A DNA stretch of 64,000 nt from Pseudoalteromonas sp. 0303 (GCF_013349995.1 NZ_JABVXF010000008.1:86513-150512), one strand, 5' to 3'. Positions 33,875 through 45,340 are shown, numbered from the stretch's first letter. Translations and numbers: made by a program. Notes: generated by a model not told the origin, from the sequence alone.

Positions 33875-36800
33875 ATGTTATACGACTCAAAATTAGAAAA
33901 AGATAATTGTGGCTTTGGCTTAATAGCCCAGGTCAATGGTCAGGCGAGTCACCGCTTGATTCGAACAGCAATCACTGGCTTAGATCGCATGGAACACCGT
34001 GGTGGTATTTCTGCTGATGGTAAAACAGGTGATGGCTGTGGTTTATTAATGCAAAAACCTGATAGTTTCTTTCGCGCTATTGCCAGCGAACATGATTGGC
34101 ACCTAGGAAAGAACTACGCCGTTGGCATGGTATTTTTAAATGCCGATCCTGTACTTGCGCAAACAGCTAAAGATGTGTTGAGTGAAGAACTCGAAAAAGA
34201 AACCTTGAGCATTCAAGGCTGGCGCGTTGTACCTACTGATGCGTCTTGTTTAGGGCCAATTGCAAAAAAACAACTACCAGGCTTTGAACAAATTTTTGTA
34301 AGCGCACCAGAAGGCTGGCGTCCAAAAGATTTAGAGCGTCGCTTGTATGTAGCGCGTCGTCGTGCTGAAAAACGCCTCGAAAACGATGAACATTTTTATA
34401 TTGCCAGCTTATCTGGTTTAGTTACTGTCTATAAAGGCTTAATGATGCCTGTAGACTTACCTAACTTTTATTTAGACCTAGCTGACATTCGCATGACCAG
34501 TGCGATTTGTGTATTCCACCAACGTTTCTCTACTAATACACAACCTCGTTGGCCACTGGCGCAACCATTCCGCTATTTAGCGCATAATGGTGAAATTAAT
34601 ACGATTCAAGGTAACCGCCAATGGGCTCGAGCCCGTGCGTATAAGTTTGCCTCACCACTTATTCCTGATTTGCAATCAGCAGCGCCATTCGTGAACGAAA
34701 GTGGCTCTGACTCTTCAAGTTTAGATAATATGCTTGAATTGTTCTTAGCTGGTGGCATGGATTTATTCCGTGCAATGCGTATGCTTGTGCCGCCAGCATG
34801 GCAAAAAAACCGTGCTATGGATGATGACCTACGTGCATTCTACGACTTTAACTCAATGCATATGGAACCATGGGATGGCCCAGCTGGTATTGTAATGTCT
34901 GACGGTCGTTTTGCAGCTTGTAACCTTGACCGTAACGGTTTACGCCCTGCGCGCTATGTAATCACGCAAGATGGTTTTATTACCCTTGCTTCAGAAGTAG
35001 GTATTTGGGACTACGCGCCAGACGAAGTGGTTGAGAAAGGCCGTGTTGGCCCTGGTGAGTTATTAGTTATTGATACTCATCAAGGTAAAATTTGGCATTC
35101 AGATGAGATTGACCAAGATCTTAAGTCACGCCATCCATATAAAGCATGGCTTGAAGCAAACGTTAAGCGTTTAACGCCATTTGAACAGTTATCTGAAAAA
35201 GATGCGGGTAACCGTTCTTTTGATGACGAAACACTGCTTAAGTATCAAAAAATGTTTGGCTACACCAACGAAGAGCTTGATAGCGTGATTCGTGTTATGG
35301 GTGAAAATGGTCAAGAAGCAACAGGTTCAATGGGTGATGACACGCCATTTGCGGTACTGTCAGAGGGTCATCGTTCACTGTTCGATTACTTCCGACAGAA
35401 ATTTGCGCAAGTAACGAACCCACCAATTGACCCGCTTCGTGAAAATCACGTTATGTCACTGGCAACCTGTATTGGTAGTGAACAAAACGTATTTAACGAA
35501 ACAACCGGCCATGCTAAGCGTTTACAGTTTGATACGCCGATTTTGATGTACGCTGATATGCAACAGCTGATCAATGCTGACGATGAGCATTACAGCTACT
35601 GTAAAATTGATATCACTTACACACTAGAAGAAGGCTTAGAAAAAGCAATCACACGTATTTGTGATGAAGCACAAGAAAAAGCAGCGTCAGGCTGTGTCAT
35701 GCTTATTTTAAGTGATCGTAACTTTAGCGAAACGCATTTGCCAATCCCGGCTGCGATGGCGGTAGGTTCAATTCAAAAGCGTTTAGTCGATAATAACTTA
35801 CGTTGTGAATCTAATATCATCATCGAGTCAGGCAGTGTCCGTGATGCGCATCAATTTGCGGTATTACTTGGTTTTGGTGCAACGGCAATTTATCCGTACC
35901 TTGCTTATGAATCATTAGTTGCAATGAGCGACAAAAAGACCCTGAACAAGAGCTATTGCGAAGTAACGCTTGCTTATCGTAATGCAATTAATAAGGGTCT
36001 GTATAAAATCATGTCGAAAATGGGTATCAGTACTGTCGCTTCGTACCGCTGCTCAATGTTATTTGAGGCAGTTGGTTTATCAGATGCGGTTGTAGAAACT
36101 TGTTTTAACGGTGTAGCTAGTCGTATTAAAGGTGCATGTTTCACTGATTTTGATGAAGACCAACGTAAACTTCATAAGCTGGCTTTTAGTAAACGTAAGT
36201 TATTAAGTCATGGTGGCTTATTAAAATATGTTCACGGTGGTGAGTACCATGCTTATAACCCAGATGTTATTCAAACGCTGCAAAAGGCTGTGCGCTCTGG
36301 GGATTATAAAGACTACTTGGCATATGCTGATTTAGTAAATAACCGCCCGATCACCAATTTACGTGACATGTTGGCGGTGAAAATTCCTGATACTGGTGTG
36401 AGTGTTGATGACGTAGAGCCGGCAACTGAGCTTTACAAACGTTTTGACTCAGCAGCAATGAGTATTGGTGCATTATCGCCAGAAGCGCATGAAGCACTCG
36501 CGATTGCAATGAACCGCTTAGGTGGTTGTTCAAACTCTGGTGAAGGTGGTGAAGACAAGCTTCGCTACGGTACAGAGAAAAACTCACGTATTAAGCAAGT
36601 TGCTTCGGGTCGTTTTGGTGTAACACCACATTACTTACGTAGCGCTGATGTCATTCAGATTAAAGTGGCGCAAGGTGCAAAACCAGGTGAGGGTGGTCAA
36701 TTACCGGGTGAAAAAGTAACGCCGTATATTGCAAAATTACGTTACTCAGTGCCGGGTGTGACCTTGATTTCGCCTCCGCCGCATCACGATATTTACTCGA

Positions 36801-38332
36801 TTGAAGATTTAGCCCAGCTTATTTTCGATTTAAAACAAGTAAACCCAGATGCACTGATCTCGGTGAAACTCGTTTCTGAGCCGGGTGTAGGTACTATCGC
36901 AACTGGCGTAGCTAAAGCCTATGCAGATTTAATTACCATTGCTGGTTATGACGGTGGCACAGGTGCAAGCCCGCTTACTTCTGTTAAGTATGCAGGTAGC
37001 CCTTGGGAGCTTGGTCTTGCTGAAACCCAGCAGGCGCTGGTAGAAAATGGTTTACGTCACCGTATTCGTTTGCAAACTGATGGTGGTCTGAAAACTGGTT
37101 TAGATATCATTAAGGCGGCTATTTTAGGTGCTGAAAGCTTTGGCTTTGGTACTGGCCCTATGGTGGCACTAGGTTGTAAATACTTACGTATTTGTCACTT
37201 AAATAACTGTGCGACCGGTGTTGCAACGCAAGACGATACGCTGCGCCAAAAGCATTATCATGGCCTGCCAGAAATGGCGATGAACTACTTTAAGTTTATA
37301 GCCGAAGAAGCACGCCAAATTATGGCAAGCTTAGGTGTAACTCGTTTAACTGATTTAATTGGTCGTTTGGACTTACTTGAAGCAATTGAAGGCAACACAG
37401 AGAAACAAAAGAAAGTAGATCTGTCGTCTGTGGTTGCTGTGCCTAACAACCCAACGGGTGAAACACTGTATTGTAGTGCGCCAAATAGCTCACACTACTT
37501 AGGTCAGCTAAATGAAACCTTGCTTGAAAAAGCCAAGCAAGCAATCGATGAAAAATCGGGTATCTCGCTGGTTAACCGTATTTGCAATACAGACCGCTCA
37601 GTGGGCGCTATGTTGTCAGGTTATATCGCCTCTAAACATGGTAACCAAGGTATGGCTGCAGATCCTGTCTCTATTGAGCTTCATGGTACAGCGGGCCAAT
37701 CATTCGGTGTGTGGAACGCTGGCGGCCTTGAATTGACACTCGTTGGTGATGCTAATGACTATGTTGGTAAAGGCATGGCTGGCGGTAAGCTAGTAATTCG
37801 CCCACCGCTGGGTTCATCTTTCGAAAGCCATAAAGCAACCATTGCTGGTAATACCTGTTTATATGGTGCAACGGGCGGTAAATTATTTGCTGCAGGCTGC
37901 GCCGGTGAGCGTTTTGCAGTGCGTAACTCAGGCGTGCAAGCGGTTGTAGAAGGTGTTGGTGACAACGGCTGTGAATACATGACAGGTGGTGTGGTTTGCG
38001 TACTTGGCAAAGTGGGTATCAACTTTGGTGCAGGTATGACAGGGGGATTTGCTTATATTCTTGATGAAGGCAATGACTTTGAAAAACGCATTAACCCTGA
38101 GCTTGTTGAAATTGTCACGCTTGAAGGGTTGGCGTCACACCAAGAACATTTACGTGGACTCATTGCTGAGCATTTAGAGCTTACAGGCTCAAACCGCGCT
38201 GAGCAGATTTTAGCTAACTTCGATTTATACATGCCTATGTTTAAATTAGTTAAGCCAAAATCTAGTGATGTAAAAAGTTTACTCGGGCACCGAGCGCGCA
38301 GCAGCGCAGAGCTTCGTGTTCAGGCTCAGTAA
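33875..38332 (+). CDS. gltB: Glutamate synthase (NADPH) large subunit
   Basis: Makes glutamate from glutamine and 2-oxoglutarate. The 1485-residue protein starts with a short propeptide, MLYDSKLEKDN, followed by Cys12, the N-terminal nucleophile of the glutaminase domain exposed after processing. Further landmarks are FCVFHQRFSTNT-like VFHQRFSTNTQPRWPLAQPF, and the FMN domain with SVKLVSEPGVGTIATGVAKA. The 3Fe-4S cluster motif is CKYLRICHLNNCATGVATQ, and the C-terminal beta-helix (GXXGXXXG repeats, for example AGGLELTLVGDANDYVGKGM) follows. Full length. The ribosome site GGGGAGGGG is strong. gltD follows by 9 bases. Confidence 0.98.
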   Translation: MLYDSKLEKDNCGFGLIAQVNGQASHRLIRTAITGLDRMEHRGGISADGKTGDGCGLLMQKPDSFFRAIASEHDWHLGKNYAVGMVFLNADPVLAQTAKDVLSEELEKETLSIQGWRVVPTDASCLGPIAKKQLPGFEQIFVSAPEGWRPKDLERRLYVARRRAEKRLENDEHFYIASLSGLVTVYKGLMMPVDLPNFYLDLADIRMTSAICVFHQRFSTNTQPRWPLAQPFRYLAHNGEINTIQGNRQWARARAYKFASPLIPDLQSAAPFVNESGSDSSSLDNMLELFLAGGMDLFRAMRMLVPPAWQKNRAMDDDLRAFYDFNSMHMEPWDGPAGIVMSDGRFAACNLDRNGLRPARYVITQDGFITLASEVGIWDYAPDEVVEKGRVGPGELLVIDTHQGKIWHSDEIDQDLKSRHPYKAWLEANVKRLTPFEQLSEKDAGNRSFDDETLLKYQKMFGYTNEELDSVIRVMGENGQEATGSMGDDTPFAVLSEGHRSLFDYFRQKFAQVTNPPIDPLRENHVMSLATCIGSEQNVFNETTGHAKRLQFDTPILMYADMQQLINADDEHYSYCKIDITYTLEEGLEKAITRICDEAQEKAASGCVMLILSDRNFSETHLPIPAAMAVGSIQKRLVDNNLRCESNIIIESGSVRDAHQFAVLLGFGATAIYPYLAYESLVAMSDKKTLNKSYCEVTLAYRNAINKGLYKIMSKMGISTVASYRCSMLFEAVGLSDAVVETCFNGVASRIKGACFTDFDEDQRKLHKLAFSKRKLLSHGGLLKYVHGGEYHAYNPDVIQTLQKAVRSGDYKDYLAYADLVNNRPITNLRDMLAVKIPDTGVSVDDVEPATELYKRFDSAAMSIGALSPEAHEALAIAMNRLGGCSNSGEGGEDKLRYGTEKNSRIKQVASGRFGVTPHYLRSADVIQIKVAQGAKPGEGGQLPGEKVTPYIAKLRYSVPGVTLISPPPHHDIYSIEDLAQLIFDLKQVNPDALISVKLVSEPGVGTIATGVAKAYADLITIAGYDGGTGASPLTSVKYAGSPWELGLAETQQALVENGLRHRIRLQTDGGLKTGLDIIKAAILGAESFGFGTGPMVALGCKYLRICHLNNCATGVATQDDTLRQKHYHGLPEMAMNYFKFIAEEARQIMASLGVTRLTDLIGRLDLLEAIEGNTEKQKKVDLSSVVAVPNNPTGETLYCSAPNSSHYLGQLNETLLEKAKQAIDEKSGISLVNRICNTDRSVGAMLSGYIASKHGNQGMAADPVSIELHGTAGQSFGVWNAGGLELTLVGDANDYVGKGMAGGKLVIRPPLGSSFESHKATIAGNTCLYGATGGKLFAAGCAGERFAVRNSGVQAVVEGVGDNGCEYMTGGVVCVLGKVGINFGAGMTGGFAYILDEGNDFEKRINPELVEIVTLEGLASHQEHLRGLIAEHLELTGSNRAEQILANFDLYMPMFKLVKPKSSDVKSLLGHRARSSAELRVQAQ

Positions 38333-39757
<1,425 letters not shown>

Positions 39758-39782
39758 CTCTAAAGCGCCATTCAACATTTTT

Positions 39783-39810
39783 AAAAGCAAGCTACCGAGC
39801 TTGCTTTTTT
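39783..39810 (+). terminator. Rho-independent terminator of gltBD (bidirectional)
   Basis: AAAGCAAGCT/AGCTTGCTTT stem with an ACCG loop and six T, between convergent gltD and the TPR gene. Confidence 0.93.
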
Positions 39811-39815
39811 GTTGC

Positions 39816-40454
39816 CTATTTTTTAGCTGTTTTGAGAATCAAATTCGAGTGCTTTTTATAGAAGTACTCAGATTGCGAGAGGTCATCAAGCCTGTGAGCA
39901 AGGTTTGCTAAATTATAAAAATTAGTGGCAACTAGTTCATAATTATCGCTGTTTTCTAATAACGCTTGTGCTTTTACTTGATGATGCATTGATTGTTCAA
40001 GATCATTAAGCGTGTCGTATAGTGAACCTAAATTGCTATGGCTTTGTGCTTGTAGGTTTTTGTCTTCAAGCTCATTTGCAAGTGCTAAGGCTGCCATATA
40101 ATGATTTTTTGCTTCTATTGTTTTTACTTGGCGACGGTAGTTGATCCCTAGCTCTTTTTGAATGTGGTATTGGTCTTTTTTACTCAAACTAGCAAGCTTT
40201 TGTAATGGCGATAGCAGTTCTATCGCCTCGTTATAATGACCTTGTTTACGTAAAAGAGGCGCTTGTGCCATAGCAATTTCGGGGGTCGATGTAGCGGTAT
40301 TATTATCTTTGTATTGCTCAAGAATAGTGAGTGCTTCACTGAGCTTGCCTTGGTTCTCAAGGTCAGTGACTTGATTTAATAGAGTGCTTGGCAGTGAAGC
40401 TGCTACACACAAGAAAGACAGTAAATACGTAGCAATAAGTAAAGAGTATTTCAT
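39816..40454 (-). CDS. Exported TPR protein, function unknown
   Basis: A 212-residue protein with a signal peptide (SLLIATYLLSFLCVAAS) followed by five or so tetratricopeptide units. Examples are LENQGKLSEALTILEQY, LRKQGHYNEAIELLSPLQ, HSNLGSLYDTLNDLEQSMHH and FYNLANLAHRLDDLSQSEYFYKKH. Probably periplasmic. I recognise no specific family. It lies downstream of a small membrane-protein gene and recN on the same strand, separated by 66 bases, and may have its own promoter. Confidence 0.7.
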   Translation of the reverse strand: MKYSLLIATYLLSFLCVAASLPSTLLNQVTDLENQGKLSEALTILEQYKDNNTATSTPEIAMAQAPLLRKQGHYNEAIELLSPLQKLASLSKKDQYHIQKELGINYRRQVKTIEAKNHYMAALALANELEDKNLQAQSHSNLGSLYDTLNDLEQSMHHQVKAQALLENSDNYELVATNFYNLANLAHRLDDLSQSEYFYKKHSNLILKTAKK

Positions 40455-40520
40455 TTGCAGTCAGAATAAGCTTAATGTGTGCTTATACTAACCAGCAAAT
40501 GTGTGCAAATTATGGAGCGG

Positions 40521-40919
40521 CTACCAACAGCCTGTCAGAGAGCTTTTCACTCTATTAGTGTGCTGTTTAAGCAATAAATAACTAATACCAACAAGTAATG
40601 TATGGCCTATTGCAAATACAATTAACCATGACGAAAAGTCGAGTGTTAATTGATTAACAGCTAGCATGCTAATTAACATTAATACTAAAGATGAATTTAA
40701 CACAGTTTGTAGTAACTGCTTAAAGCGTAAATGCTTCCAACGACTCCAAATAACCAACAAAAATGCGGTAGTCGGGAGGGCAATTAAAATACATTCAAAT
40801 AAAATAACGATTAATTGCGCACCTTGATAAGCTGAATCAGCTGTTGAACCCTGTGAATGGTTTGAACTCAGCGCAATCAAGCCAAGCACTAAAGCGGTAA
40901 ACATATTTTTAATATTCAT
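40521..40919 (-). CDS. Small membrane protein, function unknown
   Basis: A 132-residue protein. A likely N-terminal signal or helix (FTALVLGLIALSS) is followed by three further hydrophobic helices at about residues 33-58, 75-92 and 95-115, with few charged residues between them. No family recognised. Codon use is like that of the neighbours, with no sign of transfer. It follows recN by 47 bases on the same strand. Confidence 0.6.
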   Translation of the reverse strand: MNIKNMFTALVLGLIALSSNHSQGSTADSAYQGAQLIVILFECILIALPTTAFLLVIWSRWKHLRFKQLLQTVLNSSLVLMLISMLAVNQLTLDFSSWLIVFAIGHTLLVGISYLLLKQHTNRVKSSLTGCW

Positions 40920-40966
40920 TTCTAAACTCTAAACAACTTAAACTCTCAACAGTATTAATTATCAAC

Positions 40967-42640
40967 TTATGCATGTGCGCTAATAAGCTCTTTGGCATTC
41001 GCTCGTGCCATTTTACTAATGTTGTCGCCAGCAAGTAGTCGGGCAATTTCATCGATACGGCCATCTTTTGAAAGTTTATTCATTTGTGTAAAGGTTTCGC
41101 CGTTTGCAATTTCTTTGGCTACAAAAAATTGCTGATGCCCAGAACTTGCAACCTGTGGCAAGTGAGTTACACAAATAACTTGGGTCGATTTACCTAGCTG
41201 GCGTAATAGCTTGCCGACTGCAGAAGCAGTAGGGCCTGAAATACCTACATCAACTTCATCGAAAATGAGGGTCGGCGTTGTAACACGCTGAGCAATAATT
41301 ACCTGAATAGCTAAACTAATGCGCGATAACTCACCACCAGAGGCCACTTTAGACAGTGCTTGTAGCGGTTGACCCGGGTTGGTCGATACCAAGAACGACA
41401 CAGTATCAAAACCCATTGCACTTGGTGCTTTATCGCTAGCTTGTTGAATATCAATAGCAAACTTGCCGTTTTCCATCGATAAATTCGCCATGCTATCACT
41501 AATTAACTGATTAAGCGTATCTGCATAACTATGGCGGCTTTCACTTAATAGTTGAGCTGCTTGTTTGTACTGCTCAAGGGCATCGCTGATTTCGCTTTCA
41601 AGTGCCACAAGGCGGTCGCTGTTATAACTAATTGATGCTAATTCTTCAGAGATTGACTGGTGAAACTCAACAAGCTCTTCTGGCTTTATGTGATGTTTAC
41701 GGGCAAGATCCATAGCACCTGTTAAACGAGTTTCAACTTCGTCTAAGCGTGCTGGGTCTAAGTCGGTAACATCAACATAGCTGCGTATCTCGCGGCTTGC
41801 TTCTTCAACTTGAACGGCAGCTTCACTCAGTAGTGATGCTATGCTAGATAAGCTCTCATCGTAGCTTGCTAGCTCTGCAAATTGTTGAGCACTATGTTGC
41901 AATAATGAACACGCACTTTGCTCATCACTTTCGTATAAGTGTTGTAGCTCACGTTGGCATGACTCTAAAATAGTCTGGCTATGGCTTAGTTTATGATGCT
42001 CAGCTTCAATCTCTTCAAATTCACCCGGTTGCAGAGCAAATTCATCAAGTTCGGCTACTTGATACTCAAGTAATTGCTTTTGAGCTGCCTGTTGCTGCTG
42101 TTGTTGTTCAAGCTGGTTAAATTCTTTGAGTAAGGCTTGGTAGGCTTTAAAGCGTTCTTTAACATCAGCTAATAACTGATTGTGGCCGGCATAGGCATCA
42201 AGCAGATGTAGCTGGTGTTCAGCTTTTAATAAATGTTGATGGGCATGTTGCCCGTGAATAGAAATTAAGTACTGACCTAACTCTTTTAACTGTGCAGCGG
42301 TAACTGAGCTGCCATTAATATAGCTTTTGCTACGGCCATTTTTGCAAATAACACGGCGTAGTAAACATTCGCCTTCGTTGTTTGAGAGTAAATGTTGCTC
42401 TAAAAAGTGTTGGGCAAGAGGGAGTTGGCTAATATCAAATTGTGCGCATATTTCTGCACGATCAGTACCAGGGCGAACGGCACCAGCATCAGCGCGTTCA
42501 CCTAAACATAAAGAGAGGGCATCAATTGCAATTGATTTACCCGCACCTGTTTCACCTGTAATGGCTGTCATACCATTGTGCCACTCAGTACTTAAATTAC
42601 TTACAATGGCAAAGTTTTTAATTTCTAACCCGATTAACAT
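40967..42640 (-). CDS. recN: DNA repair protein RecN
   Basis: SMC-like ATPase that tethers broken DNA ends in double-strand-break repair. The 557-residue protein has Walker A ITGETGAGKSIAIDAL at residue about 30, a long central coiled coil rich in Gln, Leu and Glu (about 155-370), the signature VASGGELSRISLAIQV and Walker B TLIFDEVDVGISG. Length matches E. coli RecN (553). Two LexA-box-like sites lie right upstream of the start, so SOS induction is expected. Confidence 0.97.
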   Translation of the reverse strand: MLIGLEIKNFAIVSNLSTEWHNGMTAITGETGAGKSIAIDALSLCLGERADAGAVRPGTDRAEICAQFDISQLPLAQHFLEQHLLSNNEGECLLRRVICKNGRSKSYINGSSVTAAQLKELGQYLISIHGQHAHQHLLKAEHQLHLLDAYAGHNQLLADVKERFKAYQALLKEFNQLEQQQQQQAAQKQLLEYQVAELDEFALQPGEFEEIEAEHHKLSHSQTILESCQRELQHLYESDEQSACSLLQHSAQQFAELASYDESLSSIASLLSEAAVQVEEASREIRSYVDVTDLDPARLDEVETRLTGAMDLARKHHIKPEELVEFHQSISEELASISYNSDRLVALESEISDALEQYKQAAQLLSESRHSYADTLNQLISDSMANLSMENGKFAIDIQQASDKAPSAMGFDTVSFLVSTNPGQPLQALSKVASGGELSRISLAIQVIIAQRVTTPTLIFDEVDVGISGPTASAVGKLLRQLGKSTQVICVTHLPQVASSGHQQFFVAKEIANGETFTQMNKLSKDGRIDEIARLLAGDNISKMARANAKELISAHA

Positions 42641-42641
42641 A

Positions 42642-42681
42642 CTGTTTATCCATCCAGCTAATTAACTGTTAATTTATACAG
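42642..42681 (-). promoter_or_regulatory. LexA boxes of recN
   Basis: CTGTTAATTTATACAG (42666-42681) is a perfect CTGT-N8-ACAG box. CTGTTTATCCATCCAG (42642-42657) is a second with one mismatch, directly before the start codon. Two boxes match the strong SOS control known for recN in E. coli. Confidence 0.85.
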
Positions 42682-42708
42682 TGTTTTCGGGTTTTGCAAA
42701 TTAAATTT

Positions 42709-43272
42709 TTAAGCTTTGCTTAATTCTGACAATTGATTTTCTGGTGTGGAATCATCTGACGCTTGTGTGCTCTGGGCTGGCGGCTGATCGTCTTGTAAAT
42801 CGGCGGGGGGCTGATATTTAATTACTTCAATGAGTGATGGAAGGGACTCTTGGTAAAACGCTTTGTTATATTCAATACCATTGTAAGGTAATTCAGCCAT
42901 GAAATACTGTAACCTGTCTGCAAGCTGATCAATCTGTTCTGGGCTTTGTGCTTTACTGGCTTCCATAATGATTGTGTTAAGCAGTAAATCACTAATGTAT
43001 TCAAGATATGTGAGGTTTTCTTCGTTATGGGCTTGCACAACAAAGTAATTGCTAGTGATCATGCTCAAACGCGAGATGTTCTTCGGACGAATGATTTTAC
43101 TCTCGCTGAAATCAATTAACTTATCTTTAAAATCATTATTGATTTCTTTTACTCGTTGATTAAAACGTTTTTTTTCAGCTTCAATAGCCTTGCGACGGTT
43201 GCTCTCAACCATCCAGTAACAACCTAGCAAGGTGATCAGTAATAACAGAGCAAGAAAAACGATATAGCTCAT
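42709..43272 (-). CDS. Membrane-anchored protein, function unknown
   Basis: A 187-residue protein with a single N-terminal helix (IVFLALLLLITLLGCYWMV), then a basic and helical segment (RRKAIEAEKKRFNQRVKEINNDFKDKL pattern, probably coiled coil). A helical domain follows to about residue 155, and the tail is Gln/Ser/Pro-rich and disordered. No family recognised. It lies between recN and nadK, all on the minus strand, with 94 bases to the upstream nadK. Confidence 0.65.
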   Translation of the reverse strand: MSYIVFLALLLLITLLGCYWMVESNRRKAIEAEKKRFNQRVKEINNDFKDKLIDFSESKIIRPKNISRLSMITSNYFVVQAHNEENLTYLEYISDLLLNTIIMEASKAQSPEQIDQLADRLQYFMAELPYNGIEYNKAFYQESLPSLIEVIKYQPPADLQDDQPPAQSTQASDDSTPENQLSELSKA

Positions 43273-43353
43273 TTCGCCTTAGAATCCTTAAAATAATACA
43301 GCATTAAGTTTGATTATTTTGCGCTATTCAATGTGCCTTGGCAATCAATTGAG

Positions 43354-43382
43354 ATAAAAAAGCCGCTTAAAATAAGCGGCTT
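43354..43382 (-). terminator. Rho-independent terminator of nadK overlapping its last codons
   Basis: AAGCCGCTTA/TAAGCGGCTT stem followed by T residues on the minus strand. The 5' arm includes the final codons and stop of nadK. Confidence 0.9.
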
Positions 43383-44251
43383 CCCCAGTTTAATTTTTTT
43401 CTTAATACATTGTAGTAAGAGTATTCTTTAGGGTGGATCAAGCGCAGACGCTTATCTGCTTTTTTTATCACCACTTCATCGCCAGGTAATACAGCTAAAA
43501 CCACATGGCTGTCACAACTGACTTGCAGGCTATCAGTATTTTCAAGACTGAGCTTTAAACGCACTTCGTTATCAGCATCAACCACAAGAGGGCGGCTTGA
43601 TAATGTGTGCGGGAACATAGGCACAAGTGAAATCGCATTAAGCTCTGGCGTCAAAATCGGCCCGCCACCAGATAATGAATAAGCAGTTGAACCAGTTGGG
43701 GTTGAAACAATTAAACCGTCTGAGCGTTGCGAGAATACAAAGTCGTTGTTGATAAAGGCCTCAAACTCAATCATGTGGGCAACTTTATCAGCATGAAGTA
43801 CTGCTTCATTCACTGCCAAGTTTGCACTTTTGAGTTCGGCATGGCGATATACTTCAACTTCAAGCAAGAAGCGTTTTTCTTCGAGGAACTGGCCACTTAA
43901 TACTTGTTCAAGGCTGGCTTCGAAACCTTCTGGGTTTAAATCAGTTAAAAAGCCTAGATTACCACGGTTTACACCAATTACGGCAACATCAAAACGCGCT
44001 AAAACTCGAGCTGCGCCAAGCATATTGCCATCACCGCCGACGACTATGGCTAAGTCTGCACGTTCACCTAAATCGACCAATTTAACAAGGTTTTCTCGGG
44101 GAAGATCTTCAAGTTGGCGGCCGGTGCGCTGTTCTACTAGCACTTCAAAACCCAAGGCTCGCAAAAATGTGTGCAGGCGAGCAAGTGTGGCAGCTGCCCC
44201 GCTGTGATTAGGTTTGCCAATTAAACCTATGGTTTTAAACGGTGAATCCAT
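43367..44251 (-). CDS. nadK: NAD kinase
   Basis: Phosphorylates NAD to NADP. The 294-residue protein has the family motifs: GGDG in [14 protein letters not shown] (Asp is catalytic), [19 protein letters not shown], and the C-terminal substrate segment [24 protein letters not shown]. Length equals E. coli NadK (292). It is divergent from the hrcA-like gene, as nadK and grpE commonly neighbour each other in gammaproteobacteria. Confidence 0.97.
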   Translation of the reverse strand: MDSPFKTIGLIGKPNHSGAAATLARLHTFLRALGFEVLVEQRTGRQLEDLPRENLVKLVDLGERADLAIVVGGDGNMLGAARVLARFDVAVIGVNRGNLGFLTDLNPEGFEASLEQVLSGQFLEEKRFLLEVEVYRHAELKSANLAVNEAVLHADKVAHMIEFEAFINNDFVFSQRSDGLIVSTPTGSTAYSLSGGGPILTPELNAISLVPMFPHTLSSRPLVVDADNEVRLKLSLENTDSLQVSCDSHVVLAVLPGDEVVIKKADKRLRLIHPKEYSYYNVLRKKLNWGSRLF

Positions 44252-44313
44252 GTTATTTGCACTTAAACTTTCATATCGCTAGATTACATTAAAAATTAAT
44301 GCTTTGAAAATAA

Positions 44314-44342
44314 CTTGAAATAAACTTGCGGCGCCCAAATAT
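44314..44342 (+). promoter_or_regulatory. Possible sigma-32 promoter of the hrcA-like gene
   Basis: CTTGAAA (44314-44320), 13-base spacer, CCCAAATAT (44334-44342): a perfect -35 and a fair -10 for RpoH, 30 bases before the start codon. Confidence 0.5.
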
Positions 44343-44371
44343 CCACTGGCAAGAAGCAAGATGTATAAATT

Positions 44372-45316
44372 ATGAAATTAAATCCGCGTGACCAACAAAT
44401 TTTTTCAGCTGTAATGAGCCTTTACTGTAACGGTGAAGGCCAGCCTGTTGCCTCTACCCGAATTGCCAAACAAAAAGGCATGGCGGTATGCTCGGCAACG
44501 GTTCGTAACGCAATGGCACGACTTGAAAAAGAAGGCTTGCTTTATTCGCCACATACTTCTGCTGGCCGCGTACCTACCAATGCTGGGTTTGATTATTGGC
44601 TTACTGAGTTTTTTGCTCTGCCTGAAATTGCAACATATTGGCAGCCCGAGCAAGCACAATTAGTTGAGCTCGCCCATGGTTTGAGTCAGCGCTATAAAGT
44701 GTGTTGTTGTGTGGGCTTACCTCAAGTCAGCTCACAGCTGGTCTTTCGAGTAGAGGTGCTTGATTTTGATGGTAGCAATTGGCTTATTCTACTGATCGAT
44801 AGAGCAGGGCAAAGCCATAACATTTGCATTACCAAACCTGAAGATTCATCGGATGTCGTTCGTTACCAGTTTGCTACTTGGCTTAATACCGTATTTAGCC
44901 AGCAAACCTTAATGGAAGGCTTATATCGAATGCAGGCAATGGCAGCCACTGCACCACATAATTGCCATGACTCTTTAACACAATGGACTCGGCAATTAAG
45001 TCAAAAGCTTGGTTCCGATAACAGCATTGTGGTAGGTGAAAACTACCTTTACCGCCAAGTTGATTGCCAAACCAGCTTAAATATTGGTGTATCGTTTTTA
45101 AATTTTGTTGAAGACAAACTCGCATTTAAAAATGGGTTATCGGTGTTAAACACAGAACAATTGCCATTTACAGACTGTAATGAGTTGATGGTGATCAGCG
45201 TTCCTTATTTCAATAACCATGAATACCAGAGCCGATTTTGCGTAATTTGTCCAAAATCAGCGCAAATAGAAGCAATCATCCAAGAATTTAAGTTAATCGG
45301 CTCATCAGCCTCTTGA
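44372..45316 (+). CDS. hrcA: HrcA-like heat-inducible repressor
   Basis: A 314-residue protein. The N-terminal winged helix matches HrcA well: LNPRDQQIFSAVMSLYCNGEGQPVASTRIAKQKG, SATVRNAMARLEKEGLL, and HTSAGRVPTNAGFDYWL. The C-terminal effector domain is divergent and somewhat short (family about 340-350). HrcA normally binds CIRCE elements before chaperone operons. The adjacent downstream gene is grpE, supporting the assignment. No CIRCE sequence (TTAGCACTC-N9-GAGTGCTAA) is visible here, so the operator may differ. Confidence 0.85.
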   Translation: MKLNPRDQQIFSAVMSLYCNGEGQPVASTRIAKQKGMAVCSATVRNAMARLEKEGLLYSPHTSAGRVPTNAGFDYWLTEFFALPEIATYWQPEQAQLVELAHGLSQRYKVCCCVGLPQVSSQLVFRVEVLDFDGSNWLILLIDRAGQSHNICITKPEDSSDVVRYQFATWLNTVFSQQTLMEGLYRMQAMAATAPHNCHDSLTQWTRQLSQKLGSDNSIVVGENYLYRQVDCQTSLNIGVSFLNFVEDKLAFKNGLSVLNTEQLPFTDCNELMVISVPYFNNHEYQSRFCVICPKSAQIEAIIQEFKLIGSSAS

Positions 45317-45340
45317 ATCTTTTAATTCAATCCCCATAAT
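45312..45340 (+). promoter_or_regulatory. Sigma-32 heat-shock promoter of grpE
   Basis: CTTGAAT (45312-45318), 13-base spacer, CCCCATAAT (45332-45340). It overlaps the hrcA stop codon and lies 34 bases before grpE. Confidence 0.82.

Noticed and set aside
36351..36587. Minus-strand open frames inside gltB, carB and other long genes
   Set aside because: Shadows of strongly coding plus-strand genes, with no ribosome site and unnatural composition.
44252..44371. CIRCE element before the hrcA-like gene
   Set aside because: I looked for TTAGCACTC and GAGTGCTAA here and before grpE and htpG and found neither.
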